Notes under the pieces: generated by a model
Seen by the model: the letters and a program-made list of their open reading frames with translations, nothing else
What the model was told of the DNA's origin: nothing
Databases searched by the model: none
Made by a program: the position numbers and the translations under genes
Assembly: GCA_910576775.1 (NCBI GenBank)
Contig: CAJTJV010000002.1
Location: 1 to 64,000, forward strand
Reading direction: 5' to 3'
Source of the DNA: an uncultured Muribaculaceae bacterium
Lineage (GTDB): Bacteria > Bacteroidota > Bacteroidia > Bacteroidales > Muribaculaceae
Length of the DNA stretch: 64,000 nt
Shown: positions 52,704 to 61,994 of the stretch, piece by piece
Layout: each line of letters opens with the position of its first letter
Numbering within the stretch: the stretch's first letter is position 1

Positions 52704-55700
52704 TTTTCTTCAGGTTTGGTGGATTCTACCGTACGGCGTTCCGCACGACGTTTAAGTATCTTAGCAGGGATAAACATGTCGCCGAGGCGCCGCAGCTTTC
52801 GTGTGTAGACAAAGCCTACACCGGTCTGTGTTATCTCGCCCTCCAGAATGCTTTCGTAGCCTGTATGGCGGAAGAGACGGACATACATTGTACGCGTGTT
52901 GTTGAGGAAATATTCGAAAGATATGTCGTTTATAAGATTCTGCGAGAAATTCTCGTCGGCATTGGCGTCAGTGCTATAGTTGCCCCCGACAACAATCTTG
53001 AACCGGTCGTTGAACAGCGATTTCGATACCTGATAGGAGTAGCTCATAGTGGATGATGTGCTTCCGTTGACGGTCTGGTCGTATTGATCGATACCGAAAC
53101 TAAGATCAATCCCTTTGATATTGTTTGCTGCCCAGGTGTTGATTTGTGATTCAAGGAAGGAGAATAGCGGATTGCCGGAAAGAGAGGCGTTGGCTTTAGT
53201 TCCGGGGCCTGTATATACATTGTAGAGAAGCAGATTCATGGCCTGATTGGCGCGTTGCTCCGGACTCATTGATTCCAGTTCGTTCGCCACAGTCAGGTCG
53301 TCGTTGGTGCTGAGGTCGAATTTGACATCCATGCGGTCCAGTGTGCCGGTGACATAGAGAAGCACATCGAAATTTACGAGGCGCGAGTTCTGACCGTTTG
53401 CGGTGACATTGGCTTTCACAATGTCGACAGCGCTGATTTTAAGCGACGGATTCATCATCTGGCCGGTAAAGGATACATAACTGTCGTCATTGAAATTGAA
53501 GAGTTTTTCCGACATCAGAGGCGGAGTGTAACGTACATATCCGCGGTTGATGTTAAGGCGTCCGGTGAGGCGTCCGTCATTGATCGGCGACATGGAATAG
53601 GAGAGTGTGCCGTTACTTTGCAGCTGTATGCGGTTCGCTCCGTCAGCCGAAAGGAAGATGTTGAAAGTCGATCCTTGTTCAATGTTGAGCACTGCGTCGA
53701 GATTCAATGCCATTCCTTTAGGTGCGATACTGTCGACATGAGCGAGTTCGATGGAGTCGGTAAAGTTAACAAATTTCACCATATCGCCCGTGTTTTTGCT
53801 GGCAATGGCATTCGTGGCGTCGGGTATGACATAGGTGATATTAGTACCCGGATTTACTGACAGATCAGCGTTTACCTGCATGAATTTCATTGAGCCATGT
53901 GCGTTGGCATCGAGCGAGATATATCCTTTACCGTATATGTCGGCGCCTCGCGACAGTTTTTTGCTGTCGACAATCATCATGTTGTCGGCCTTCAGGGCGA
54001 GGTTCATTTTCATATTGTTAAGGTCTCCAATATCGACATTGCCGTTGACGGTAAGAGGGTTGTTGTTACAACCTATTATTGAGAAATTTTTGAATGTAAC
54101 CATATTGTCAACAACTTCGATGGGCGTAGTGCTGAATTTATAGTCGGTACCTGTCATGGCGAGCCGTACGGCGGTGGAATCAAAATCAAGAGTGCCGTTG
54201 AAAACCGGAGATTTCTGTGTGCCGCTGATTTTCAGGCTTCCATTAAGCATTCCGGAAAGGCGCCCTACTGTTGGTGGAAGGAATGGGTTTGCTGTGGTAA
54301 GCGGGAAATGGATGACAGAAAAATCAAGTGCCAACGGCGATATGGCAGTGCTGTCGTTAAGGGCACCGCTGAGAGTCATTGTACGTATTCCGTTTACCAT
54401 AAGGTCGGCATTTGCGTGTAAAGTTCCTTTTGCGTTGGCCGAGATATTGAAATCAGCGGCAAAATCCGCCACTTTCTCTTTCCCGTACACGAAATCTTTT
54501 ATGGAAGCCGAACCGCTGCCAATAAAAAGATCGTTAAGACGGTTAAGGCGCATGTCGGCGTTTATGTCGCCTTTCATGGGCGGTGCGAACGGATTCACGG
54601 CAATCCAGTCCTGTAGATGAATATTGCCAAGTTTGATAATCAAGTCTTCCTGTGAATGGCCATGGGAGTCGTGCTCCTCACCTTCCTCGGTGTAGATTGC
54701 GAGAGAACTGTTGTCGCCTGTCATGTGCAGGTTAGCGTCGATATGTTGTGATGGGATTGTATAGCTTATGAAATTATCTTCATTTACGTTCCATGTCTTA
54801 TAGCTGATTATAGGTTGATAGGGGCGTACATGGAGAACGATAGTTGTGTCGGCGGCCAAGGCTTCTGCCGCGAGACCGATGTCGAAGCCGGTATTGCCCT
54901 TGAGGTTTTCTTGTTTCAGGCGCATGTCGAGCTGATTTCCTTCGACTGTTCCGATAAGCGATACTTTGTGCCATTCATCCATGTTGCCGGGTTTGTTTCG
55001 TACTCCTGCGTTGAAATGGAAATGTTTCATATGTTGGCGCCCGTCGATATATATGGAGTCGAACATCATGCTTCCTGTGTTGAATCGTCGGATGTGTCCG
55101 TCCATTGTAAACACAGAATCTTTGGAGGCAATGAAATTGAACGAACGCATTGACATTTTGGAAGATGCAAGAACGTCGTTTATAAGGTTATTGTGTCCAC
55201 CGCGAACCATAAGATCAAAGCGTGGCATAACCCTGTCGATGGTGTCTGCATTTATACTATATAATCTGAGCTGTTCTGACAATATATCACCAACGCGGGT
55301 AAATCCGGTAAGTAAACTGTCTGGGGCGAGTGGTGACGAGAAATCTGCAAGAAAGTCACGATTTATGATTTTGGCTGTCGAAAGGCTATCGCCCGTGTTG
55401 ACATGCGCCTCGATATTGTTTAAGGCTATCGTACTTTTTACTGTGCGGTAAATAATATCGGAGATATTCATTTTTGCCCGTAAGTCATTTTTGCCAGGAC
55501 CGAGGCTTGCGTCTGCAATTATGCCTATTTCGACAGACGATGGCGCGTTTGAAAGATTCAGAGCCATAAGGTCGATGTACCGGCCGTCGAGTCTTGCAGT
55601 CCAGTTGTATATTTTCCCGTCGAGGTTGCCGTTTGCAGCAAGAGTGAAATCGGCGGCATCGCTCGATGATTCGACTGTGATGTCGGCATTGCATTCGGCG

Positions 55701-57496
55701 AGAGTGGCATTGGCGACGATATTAGTATACCGTGCTTTATTATATACGGCCGATATGATATCTGCCGAAGCATTTATGCGTGTTGTTTTCGCAAATGGCG
55801 AATATCCGTGTCCGTCGACTTTTATATCTGCCGTCACGTTTTCGACACCCATCAGAGGCATGAATGCCTGTACGGGGAAATTGCGTGCTGTGACAGTAGC
55901 CCTGTAATCCTCGCCTTTACTGTTCCAGAAAGCGTCGGCGCCGATGTTTCCATCTTTGGTCGCAGCCTTTATTTTACCGTTGATGACGCCTTTGCGCATG
56001 GCGATACGTCCTCCTGCTGTCATAGGAGGTATTTCAAAAGTATTGGCGACAGAAGGCTCTAAAAGTGCTTTTTTGAAAGAGCGTACATCTATTATTCGGG
56101 CCTTTAATGTTATGTCGCCTTCGAGATTGTCGGCTTGCATGAAATTCTCTACAAATCCCGATGCGTCCATACTTATGCAGTGGTTCAGATCTATGGCAAT
56201 AACAGGTATATCGAGGCGTCCGGTGGTTCCGGTGGCGTCTATCTGAACCTGTATGTCTTCGGCGCGTGGTACTGCTGCGAAATAGGGACTGAATGCCGGA
56301 AACATTTTGGAGAGGTCGGAAGGAGAGAATTGTCCGTCGAGTTTTAAATGAAGCGGCACAGTCGGGTCGTTAGCCATGTCACCCATGCCGAGCAGTCCGT
56401 CGAATATGGTTGAAGTTCCTTCCGGTGTGGAAATATGAATAGTATTGAAGGTAAGGGCGGTTGAATCGATATCAAGCTCGCCGTTTATATTCAGCTTTAC
56501 GCCGCATCGTTCTCTGCCATTCAACGTGATGGGGAGTCGTAGTGTAGTTGCCTGATTATAGAAATTTTTAAGGCCAAGGTCGAGGCTGTCTACGGCGATA
56601 TATGCGAAATCAAGTCCAGGAAGCGGTTCTACACCGGCAGTTGTGTATAGCGCGTCGGAATCGGTGAACCCTATTGAATCAATCATTATGGTCCAAGGTT
56701 TCGATGGTTGTTCAGCCTGAGGAACTATAGGGACGTATGGTCCGCCGGAGGCTATGGTAGCACTGTCCGGTGCGATGTATTTTGCACTAAGTCTGTTACC
56801 GCTGAATGATTTGAGGCTTATAGTCTGAGCGCCCATATCGATTTTGCCGCTAATAAGTTCCGATGAGGTAATTCTTGCTGTCAATGTGTCGATGCTTGGA
56901 AGCATGCGCATATTGAAGATAAAATCGTCAAGGCGCATTTTTCCAAGTGCTATTGACATTTTTATAGGTTCGGCGGGTGCTGGTGAGGGCATTGTGTCCG
57001 GGTGCATTGCCATATTGAGCCGGCCTCCGCGAATATAGCCGTTTTCAAGGTTTATCGCCATATCGGAAAGATTTACGGATGCCGGATGTAACTTGAGGCT
57101 GTCAGCTTCGATTCTCATATACATTGAAGAGTCGGCTGTTCCCATGCGATAACGCGCATCTGTAATCAATGCGTTGTCAATCTTGATGTTTCCGATTATA
57201 AGAGGAAGGAGCGCAACATCGATTTTCATGCTTCCTGCGGCCATCAGAGTGTCAGCGCGGTCGGACATCATAAAGCCGCTGGCTTCAAGGTGTAAAGGAA
57301 ATCGGAGGCGGAAGCTGTCGACATGAAAGACGGTTTCACCGGTCGACGACATACGTGATATGAGAGCCTCTCGCAGACTGTTTTGAGTCCATGGCGAATA
57401 CACAAGCAGAAGGACTCCGGCAAGTAAAAGAACCAATGCCATGAGCGTAAAGCCCATGACTCTGACAAATTTTATGACGATATTTTTTGCTTTCAC
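52700..57496 (-). CDS. tamB: Translocation and assembly module protein TamB
   Basis: A 1598-residue protein with an N-terminal inner-membrane anchor (GFTLMALVLLLAGVLLLVYS, about residues 14-33). The body is very long, made of beta-strand repeats as in AsmA/TamB proteins. The conserved DUF490 C-terminal domain (about 1150-1560) contains LTGRLNINRGYVRYTPPLMS and SPEQRANQAMNLLLYNVYTG. TamB forms a hydrophobic groove across the periplasm. ATGA overlap with tamL and co-orientation with the helicase and thioredoxin genes suggest one transcript. Length is at the upper end for the family. Confidence 0.92.
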   Translation of the reverse strand: MKAKNIVIKFVRVMGFTLMALVLLLAGVLLLVYSPWTQNSLREALISRMSSTGETVFHVDSFRLRFPLHLEASGFMMSDRADTLMAAGSMKIDVALLPLIIGNIKIDNALITDARYRMGTADSSMYMRIEADSLKLHPASVNLSDMAINLENGYIRGGRLNMAMHPDTMPSPAPAEPIKMSIALGKMRLDDFIFNMRMLPSIDTLTARITSSELISGKIDMGAQTISLKSFSGNRLSAKYIAPDSATIASGGPYVPIVPQAEQPSKPWTIMIDSIGFTDSDALYTTAGVEPLPGLDFAYIAVDSLDLGLKNFYNQATTLRLPITLNGRERCGVKLNINGELDIDSTALTFNTIHISTPEGTSTIFDGLLGMGDMANDPTVPLHLKLDGQFSPSDLSKMFPAFSPYFAAVPRAEDIQVQIDATGTTGRLDIPVIAIDLNHCISMDASGFVENFMQADNLEGDITLKARIIDVRSFKKALLEPSVANTFEIPPMTAGGRIAMRKGVINGKIKAATKDGNIGADAFWNSKGEDYRATVTARNFPVQAFMPLMGVENVTADIKVDGHGYSPFAKTTRINASADIISAVYNKARYTNIVANATLAECNADITVESSSDAADFTLAANGNLDGKIYNWTARLDGRYIDLMALNLSNAPSSVEIGIIADASLGPGKNDLRAKMNISDIIYRTVKSTIALNNIEAHVNTGDSLSTAKIINRDFLADFSSPLAPDSLLTGFTRVGDILSEQLRLYSINADTIDRVMPRFDLMVRGGHNNLINDVLASSKMSMRSFNFIASKDSVFTMDGHIRRFNTGSMMFDSIYIDGRQHMKHFHFNAGVRNKPGNMDEWHKVSLIGTVEGNQLDMRLKQENLKGNTGFDIGLAAEALAADTTIVLHVRPYQPIISYKTWNVNEDNFISYTIPSQHIDANLHMTGDNSSLAIYTEEGEEHDSHGHSQEDLIIKLGNIHLQDWIAVNPFAPPMKGDINADMRLNRLNDLFIGSGSASIKDFVYGKEKVADFAADFNISANAKGTLHANADLMVNGIRTMTLSGALNDSTAISPLALDFSVIHFPLTTANPFLPPTVGRLSGMLNGSLKISGTQKSPVFNGTLDFDSTAVRLAMTGTDYKFSTTPIEVVDNMVTFKNFSIIGCNNNPLTVNGNVDIGDLNNMKMNLALKADNMMIVDSKKLSRGADIYGKGYISLDANAHGSMKFMQVNADLSVNPGTNITYVIPDATNAIASKNTGDMVKFVNFTDSIELAHVDSIAPKGMALNLDAVLNIEQGSTFNIFLSADGANRIQLQSNGTLSYSMSPINDGRLTGRLNINRGYVRYTPPLMSEKLFNFNDDSYVSFTGQMMNPSLKISAVDIVKANVTANGQNSRLVNFDVLLYVTGTLDRMDVKFDLSTNDDLTVANELESMSPEQRANQAMNLLLYNVYTGPGTKANASLSGNPLFSFLESQINTWAANNIKGIDLSFGIDQYDQTVNGSTSSTMSYSYQVSKSLFNDRFKIVVGGNYSTDANADENFSQNLINDISFEYFLNNTRTMYVRLFRHTGYESILEGEITQTGVGFVYTRKLRRLGDMFIPAKILKRRAERRTVESTKPEEK

Positions 57497-57574
57497 TTCA
57501 ATATAGGCGGCTTGGTGATGAATGTTAATTTTAAAACGCCGCCATCCCGTCTTTGTTCGCTTAAAGGGAAAGAA

Positions 57575-58888
57575 TCAGAAAATATTCTTCAGTTGTGTCA
57601 CGCGAACGCGTGTATTTTTGATTTTATATGGTGCCACTGCTTCCACAGTTATTCTTGATTTGGCAGCAGGTATGGCAATATAGGCGCAATGATCCTTGAT
57701 ATCGATGCGTCCAATCTCGGAAGCTTCCAGACCGCCTTTCTGTATTAGAAAACCCACTATATCGCCGCGCGATATTTTGTCTTTTTTGCCGACATTGAAA
57801 TAGAGTGTGGCGACAGGAGATGGCTGCGGTGGTTTTGCCTCCGATGGTTCGAATAGTTTTTCGGCGTTGATGAACTCCGGCACCTTGTCGTGCTCGGAAA
57901 TGATTACGTAAGCGTTGCCGCTTTTTTCCATTCGTCCTGTACGTCCGTTTCTATGTATCCAAGTCTCGGAGTTGACAGGAAGATGGTAATGCACAACAGC
58001 CTCTACATCTTCAATGTCAAGGCCGCGGGCGGCGAGGTCGGTTGATACAAGTATCGGGCATGTGCCGTTTTCGAAAAGAATCAGAGCACGCTCACGTATC
58101 TGTTGTTCCAGGCCACCATGGTATAATATTGAGGGAAATCCTTCTTTATGGAGATAATTGAAAACACGTTCGGCAGCGTCGCGGTGGTTGAGAAATACGA
58201 TTGTCTTGGTATTCCCAAGAGAACGGAGCAATGCTCCGAGTGTATCGAGTTTGTCGGGTGAGGAACTCTCCACTTTGAATATGGAGATATCGGGCTTTAC
58301 CGTCTCGTCGGAATTTTCATAGTCCAGTTCATGTCCGACAATACCAATAAATTCGGGAATATTTCCGCGTGTAGCTGATGTCAGCACCATTGTGCTGATA
58401 TTCCTCATCCTGCCGACGATGGCTTTCATCTCTTCGGTAAAGCCGAGCTCGAGCGCTTTGTCGAATTCGTCGATTACAAGAGTGCCGGTGTTATAAAAAT
58501 TAAGTCTTCCGCGGCGCAAATGATCGAGTATGCGCCCCGGAGTTCCTACTACGATATCCGGCATAACCTCAAGACTTGCTGCTTCGGTGCTGAAAGAGTG
58601 TCCGCCATAAACAGCTGTTGTCTTGTATTCCGGAGCAGCCAAAGTTCTGATTACATCGAAAATTTGAAGGACAAGCTCACGGGTAGGTGCTATGACAAGT
58701 GCTTTGACGTCTTTGTTTTCTTTCTTTAACGTGCGTAAGATGGCAATGGCGAACGCAAGTGTTTTTCCGCTTCCTGTAGGGGCGCAAAGACGTATTCTTG
58801 ATGGTAGATTAAGCTTCAGCATTTCCTCCTGCATTGGTAGCAGAGTGGAAATGCCGAGGCGTGAGGATATCCTTTCGTTAATATTCAA
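57575..58888 (-). CDS. DEAD-box RNA helicase (DbpA-like)
   Basis: The 437-residue helicase has all core motifs: Q20, APTGSGKT (36-43), PTRELV, TPGR, motif II as DEFD (140-143) instead of DEAD, SAT (171-173), and HRNGRTGR (motif VI, near 313). The C-terminal 75 residues (GDIVGFLIQKGGLEASEIGR, then AYIAIPAAKSRITVEAVAPY) are the DbpA RNA-binding domain, which binds hairpin 92 of 23S rRNA. A role in large-subunit assembly is therefore likely. The start is 9 bases from the thioredoxin gene stop. Confidence 0.9.
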   Translation of the reverse strand: MNINERISSRLGISTLLPMQEEMLKLNLPSRIRLCAPTGSGKTLAFAIAILRTLKKENKDVKALVIAPTRELVLQIFDVIRTLAAPEYKTTAVYGGHSFSTEAASLEVMPDIVVGTPGRILDHLRRGRLNFYNTGTLVIDEFDKALELGFTEEMKAIVGRMRNISTMVLTSATRGNIPEFIGIVGHELDYENSDETVKPDISIFKVESSSPDKLDTLGALLRSLGNTKTIVFLNHRDAAERVFNYLHKEGFPSILYHGGLEQQIRERALILFENGTCPILVSTDLAARGLDIEDVEAVVHYHLPVNSETWIHRNGRTGRMEKSGNAYVIISEHDKVPEFINAEKLFEPSEAKPPQPSPVATLYFNVGKKDKISRGDIVGFLIQKGGLEASEIGRIDIKDHCAYIAIPAAKSRITVEAVAPYKIKNTRVRVTQLKNIF

Positions 58889-58897
58889 GACAGACTG

Positions 58898-59371
58898 TTA
58901 TTTAAGTTTGCTTTCGATTATGGCTTCGAATTTATTTGCTGGCAGAAGGTCTCCGGTACCGATATAATTCGAGGTGGTGCCGTCGGGCTGTATGAATACA
59001 ACAGCAGGGATGGATTCTCCTACGTTATAGGCCATGAAGAGATCGCCGAATTTATCTACGTCGACAGAGTAAAAATCAACTTTCCCGGCATATTTCGATG
59101 CCATTTCCTCAAGGACCGGTGTGAGTTGACGGCAGGGACCGCACCACACCGCATTGAAATCGATAACGGTAAGACGGTCTACTTTCATGCCTGGTGTCAG
59201 AGCGCTTGCGTCTTTTAGTTCAATTACCTTCCCCTCGGAGGACTGGGTAGCTGTTGCTTCCGGTGCGCTTTCAGGAGCTGGTACAGTTTCTGTTTTTTCT
59301 GTTGATTTGGATGAGCAGCCTACGAGTACGAGTGCTGTAAGAGCTGGGATAAAAAATTTCCGGATATTCAT
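58898..59371 (-). CDS. Thioredoxin-family lipoprotein
   Basis: The 157-residue protein has a lipobox (LVLVGCSS, Cys19), a disordered Thr/Glu/Pro-rich linker (24-50) and a thioredoxin domain with the redox motif WCGPC (76-80) and cis-Pro in ESIPAVVFIQ. It is probably tethered in the periplasm and reduces or shuffles disulfides in envelope proteins. WCGPC is the classical reducing type. It is first in the thioredoxin-helicase-tamB-tamL series and follows the mdh terminator. Confidence 0.9.
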   Translation of the reverse strand: MNIRKFFIPALTALVLVGCSSKSTEKTETVPAPESAPEATATQSSEGKVIELKDASALTPGMKVDRLTVIDFNAVWCGPCRQLTPVLEEMASKYAGKVDFYSVDVDKFGDLFMAYNVGESIPAVVFIQPDGTTSNYIGTGDLLPANKFEAIIESKLK

Positions 59372-59397
59372 ATTAATAAAATAAGACTGTTAAAATA

Positions 59398-59428
59398 GGG
59401 CCGCATGGCATGCGCTGCCTTGCGGCCC
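59398..59428 (-). terminator. Terminator of mdh
   Basis: On the minus strand GGGCCGCA (59428-59421) pairs perfectly with TGCGGCCC (59405-59398), followed by TATTTTAA. It lies 32 bases past the mdh stop. Confidence 0.85.
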
Positions 59429-59459
59429 GTTGTTATAACGTTTTGATATACGGTCTTGT

Positions 59460-60386
59460 TTACGCGAGAGCGCTGTTGGTTTTGTGGACAGCGGCGGCGC
59501 TGGCAGCGAAGAGAGCTTTTTCTTCTTCGTTGAGGTCGAATTCAACGATTTTTTCGATACCGTTCTTGCCGAGGATACAGGGTACGCCGATGCAGAGGTC
59601 TTTTTCTCCATATTCGCCTTCGAGAAGAGCAGAGCAGCTTATGAGCTGTTTGCGGTCACCGAGGACAGCACCTACAACTTGAGCAGCGGCAGCTCCGGGG
59701 GCATACCAAGCGGATGTGCCGAGGAGCTTGGTTAGGGTGGCTCCGCCAACCATGGTGTCGGCAGCTACTTTGTCGAGAGTATCGGCGTCGAGAATGGATG
59801 ATGCGGGGATGCCACGGTAAGCGGCATAGCGTTTGAGAGGAATCATTGTTGTATCGCCGTGTCCGCCGATTACGATTCCTTCCACTTCGTTGATGTTTGC
59901 GCCAAGGGCAACGCTCAGGAAATATCTGAAACGAGCACTGTCGAGAGCACCGCCCATGCCGATGATGCGGTTGCGGGGAAGCTTCGTTACTTTGTGGATA
60001 AGGTAAGTCATTGTATCCATGGGATTGGATACACACACAATCACTGCGTTGGGCGAATGCTTGAGTACGTTTTCGGTAACCGAACGTACAATGCCTGCAT
60101 TTACACCGATGAGTTCTTCACGCGTCATTCCGGGTTTGCGGGGAATACCGGATGTGATTACGACAACGTCGCTGTTCTCAGTGCGGGCGTAGTCGTTGGT
60201 AACGCCTACGAGACGGCTGTTCAGGCCAAGAATGTTTGCGGCCTGCATGATATCCATTGCTTTGCCTTCGGAAACGCCTTCCTTGATGTCAAGGAGGACT
60301 ACTTCGTCAGCAGCCTGTGTGCTTACGAGCACATTGGCGCATGTAGCGCCTACGTTACCGGCGCCTACTACTGTTACTTTTGACAT
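59460..60386 (-). CDS. mdh: Malate dehydrogenase
   Basis: The 308-residue enzyme has VTVVGAGNVGATCANVL for NAD binding, substrate Arg83 and Arg89 (GIPRKPGMTREEL), Arg152 (DSARFR) and catalytic His176 in GGHGDTTMIPL. Substrate Arg83 in IPRKPGMTR marks malate over lactate dehydrogenase. It interconverts malate and oxaloacetate, feeding the reductive succinate pathway of anaerobic Bacteroidales. It is a single-gene unit with its own promoter and terminator. Confidence 0.96.
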   Translation of the reverse strand: MSKVTVVGAGNVGATCANVLVSTQAADEVVLLDIKEGVSEGKAMDIMQAANILGLNSRLVGVTNDYARTENSDVVVITSGIPRKPGMTREELIGVNAGIVRSVTENVLKHSPNAVIVCVSNPMDTMTYLIHKVTKLPRNRIIGMGGALDSARFRYFLSVALGANINEVEGIVIGGHGDTTMIPLKRYAAYRGIPASSILDADTLDKVAADTMVGGATLTKLLGTSAWYAPGAAAAQVVGAVLGDRKQLISCSALLEGEYGEKDLCIGVPCILGKNGIEKIVEFDLNEEEKALFAASAAAVHKTNSALA

Positions 60387-60449
60387 ATCTTTTGTGAGTA
60401 ATTAGTGGTTATTGTGTTTTCTGTTAGTTATTCTGTCGGTATGACAACG

Positions 60450-60481
60450 CAAAAATACATACAATTATTGAATCTGCCAAC
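60450..60481 (-). promoter_or_regulatory. Promoter of mdh
   Basis: On the minus strand GTTG (60481-60478), 20 bases and TATTTTTG (60457-60450). It overlaps the opposing promoter of the phosphodiesterase gene, so the two may compete. Confidence 0.55.
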
Positions 60482-60498
60482 AAATTTGGTTAACTTTG
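60468..60498 (+). promoter_or_regulatory. Promoter of the YfcE-like gene
   Basis: TTG (60468-60470), 20 bases and TAACTTTG (60491-60498) match the consensus. The -7 box ends only 4 bases before the ATG at 60503, so the mRNA should start at or beside the start codon. Confidence 0.65.
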
Positions 60499-60502
60499 CT
60501 TT

Positions 60503-61003
60503 ATGAAGAAAATAGGAATACTGAGCGATACTCATGGTTATTGGGATGACAGATATGTAGTACATTTTTCCGGGTGTGATGAAATATGGCATGCCGGAGA
60601 TATCGGACATTATGATATTATTATGAGGTTGGAGGCTATCTGTCCCGTTCGTGCTGTTGCAGGAAATGTCGACGGTACGGAAGTTCGCCGTCATTGTCCG
60701 GAACTTCTGATTTTTGAGGTTGAAGGTGTTCGTGTGTTGCTCACTCATATAGGCGGTTATCCTGGCAGATGGAGTCCCGGTATGAAAAAACTGCTGAGAG
60801 AGAATTGTGTCAGACTTATGGTTGATGGTCATTCGCATATTCTTAAAGTGATGTATGATCACGAGCTTGGCGTTCTGCATGTGAATCCCGGCGCTGCCGG
60901 TCAACAGGGTTGGCATAAAGAGCGTACGCTTCTGCGTCTTGTTATTGAGGGGAATGATATCAAGGATCTTGAGGTAATAGAACTTTCAAAATCGTTGGAA
61001 TAA
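60503..61003 (+). CDS. YfcE/MJ0936-type metallophosphoesterase
   Basis: The 166-residue enzyme has the metal ligands of the family: Asp9 and His11 (SDTHG), Asp33 (HAGD), Asn55 (GNVD), a His in LLTHIGGYPG, and GHSH near the C terminus. Such enzymes hydrolyse phosphodiesters; the cellular substrate is usually unknown. The start must be the ATG at 60503 because SDTHG follows at once. No leader fits between promoter and start, so it is predicted to be a leaderless message. Confidence 0.9.
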   Translation: MKKIGILSDTHGYWDDRYVVHFSGCDEIWHAGDIGHYDIIMRLEAICPVRAVAGNVDGTEVRRHCPELLIFEVEGVRVLLTHIGGYPGRWSPGMKKLLRENCVRLMVDGHSHILKVMYDHELGVLHVNPGAAGQQGWHKERTLLRLVIEGNDIKDLEVIELSKSLE

Positions 61004-61077
61004 ATCCGAATTCAACAACATGTGATATGTGTTTGAATTTTAACTTTTTACTTGTGAAACGGACTTAATCAGATATC

Positions 61078-61492
61078 ATGAAAATCAAAACATTTTTACT
61101 GAGCTTACTTTGTTTTTTAGCAGGGATTGAAAGTCCTGCGCTTTCAACCCGTTGGGCGGCAGATGTTACTTCTTAGCGATGGAAAGGCAAACGTTATCGG
61201 TGAATATGGAGGAATTGGTTATGCCATACCCGAGCATACATGGGCTCCGGATAGAAACTGGGGTTATGTTAAATACAGCTCTGCACAGGAGGTTACAGCC
61301 GAATATCTTAATTTCGTCAACATGCTCCGCACTCTGTCGGAAATAGCCTATACGGCAGCAGTATATGCACAGACTACTGACGTAGAAATTGAAGTCAACG
61401 GTCTTATGACATACGATCGAGAGATTATAAAAGTGGATATTGACAGCATTGCAGAGGCAAACCGCCGTCTAATAAAGGATTTTTCGAAATAA
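61078..61492 (+). pseudogene. Exported protein of unknown function, apparent frameshift after the signal peptide
   Basis: A signal-peptide frame starts at the ATG at 61078 (MKIKTFLLSLLCFLAGIES) but stops after 32 codons. The next frame is open from 61121 to 61492 and encodes LKVLRFQPVGRQMLLLSDGK onward, ending IAEANRRLIKDFSK. Dropping one G from GGG at 61123-61125 joins them as CFLAGLKVLRF, a normal exported protein of about 137 residues. So a one-base insertion, or a sequencing error, is likely. The alternative is a shorter cytoplasmic product starting at the TTG at 61127 or the ATG at 61163. I recognise no family. Confidence 0.5.
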
Positions 61493-61508
61493 AACCGGAA
61501 ATTGGGAA

Positions 61509-61835
61509 TTAACGGTCGTCGCCCTCGCCATGCAGTTGCATGCGGGAGCGGCGACTTTCCAGTTTTTTCAGGTTCATTGCCGCTATTTCATCAAGGTTTA
61601 TATCGATATCGCGTGCGAGGGCGGCGGCATACCAAAGCACATCACCAATTTCAAGGGCAATAGCTTTGCGGCGCTCTATATCGAAAACGGCGTTGGCATC
61701 ACGGATTGTTTTCTTGATTTTCTCGGCAACTTCTCCGGCTTCGCCACATAGCCCGAGTGCCGGGTATATAATTGCTTTGTCGGTTGGATAGATGGCTGTC
61801 GACATCGCTTGTTTCTGATATTCGTCTAATGTCAT
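61509..61835 (-). CDS. MazG-like nucleotide pyrophosphohydrolase
   Basis: I start at the ATG at 61835 (108 residues, MTLDEYQKQAMSTAIYPTDK); the frame from 61859 overlaps a TAATTTTG -7 box. The all-alpha NTP-PPase motif is visible: GLCGEAGEVAEKIKKTIRD (ExxE) and the second acidic site in IALEIGDVLWYAAALARDID (ExxxD). These enzymes remove pyrophosphate from unwanted (d)NTPs. The short form is common in phages and bacteria. It converges on the frameshifted gene with 16 bases between the stops. Confidence 0.88.
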   Translation of the reverse strand: MTLDEYQKQAMSTAIYPTDKAIIYPALGLCGEAGEVAEKIKKTIRDANAVFDIERRKAIALEIGDVLWYAAALARDIDINLDEIAAMNLKKLESRRSRMQLHGEGDDR

Positions 61836-61933
61836 TGAGTTAATTTTTAAAGATGACAAAATTAAGAAAATCTTGTTGGAATAATTGGAGGTAAGGGAAT
61901 TTAGGAAGAAAAATGGAATGATTGTCGCATACG

Positions 61934-61965
61934 TTTGACCGAAACGTTGTTTTTGACTAATTTTG
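61934..61965 (+). promoter_or_regulatory. Promoter of the DUF4421 gene
   Basis: TTTG (61934-61937), 20 bases and TAATTTTG (61958-61965) fit the consensus exactly. The next usable start codon is the TTG at 61995. Confidence 0.75.
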
Positions 61966-61994
61966 CACCGCTGAAAAAATAAGAGAATCGAGTT

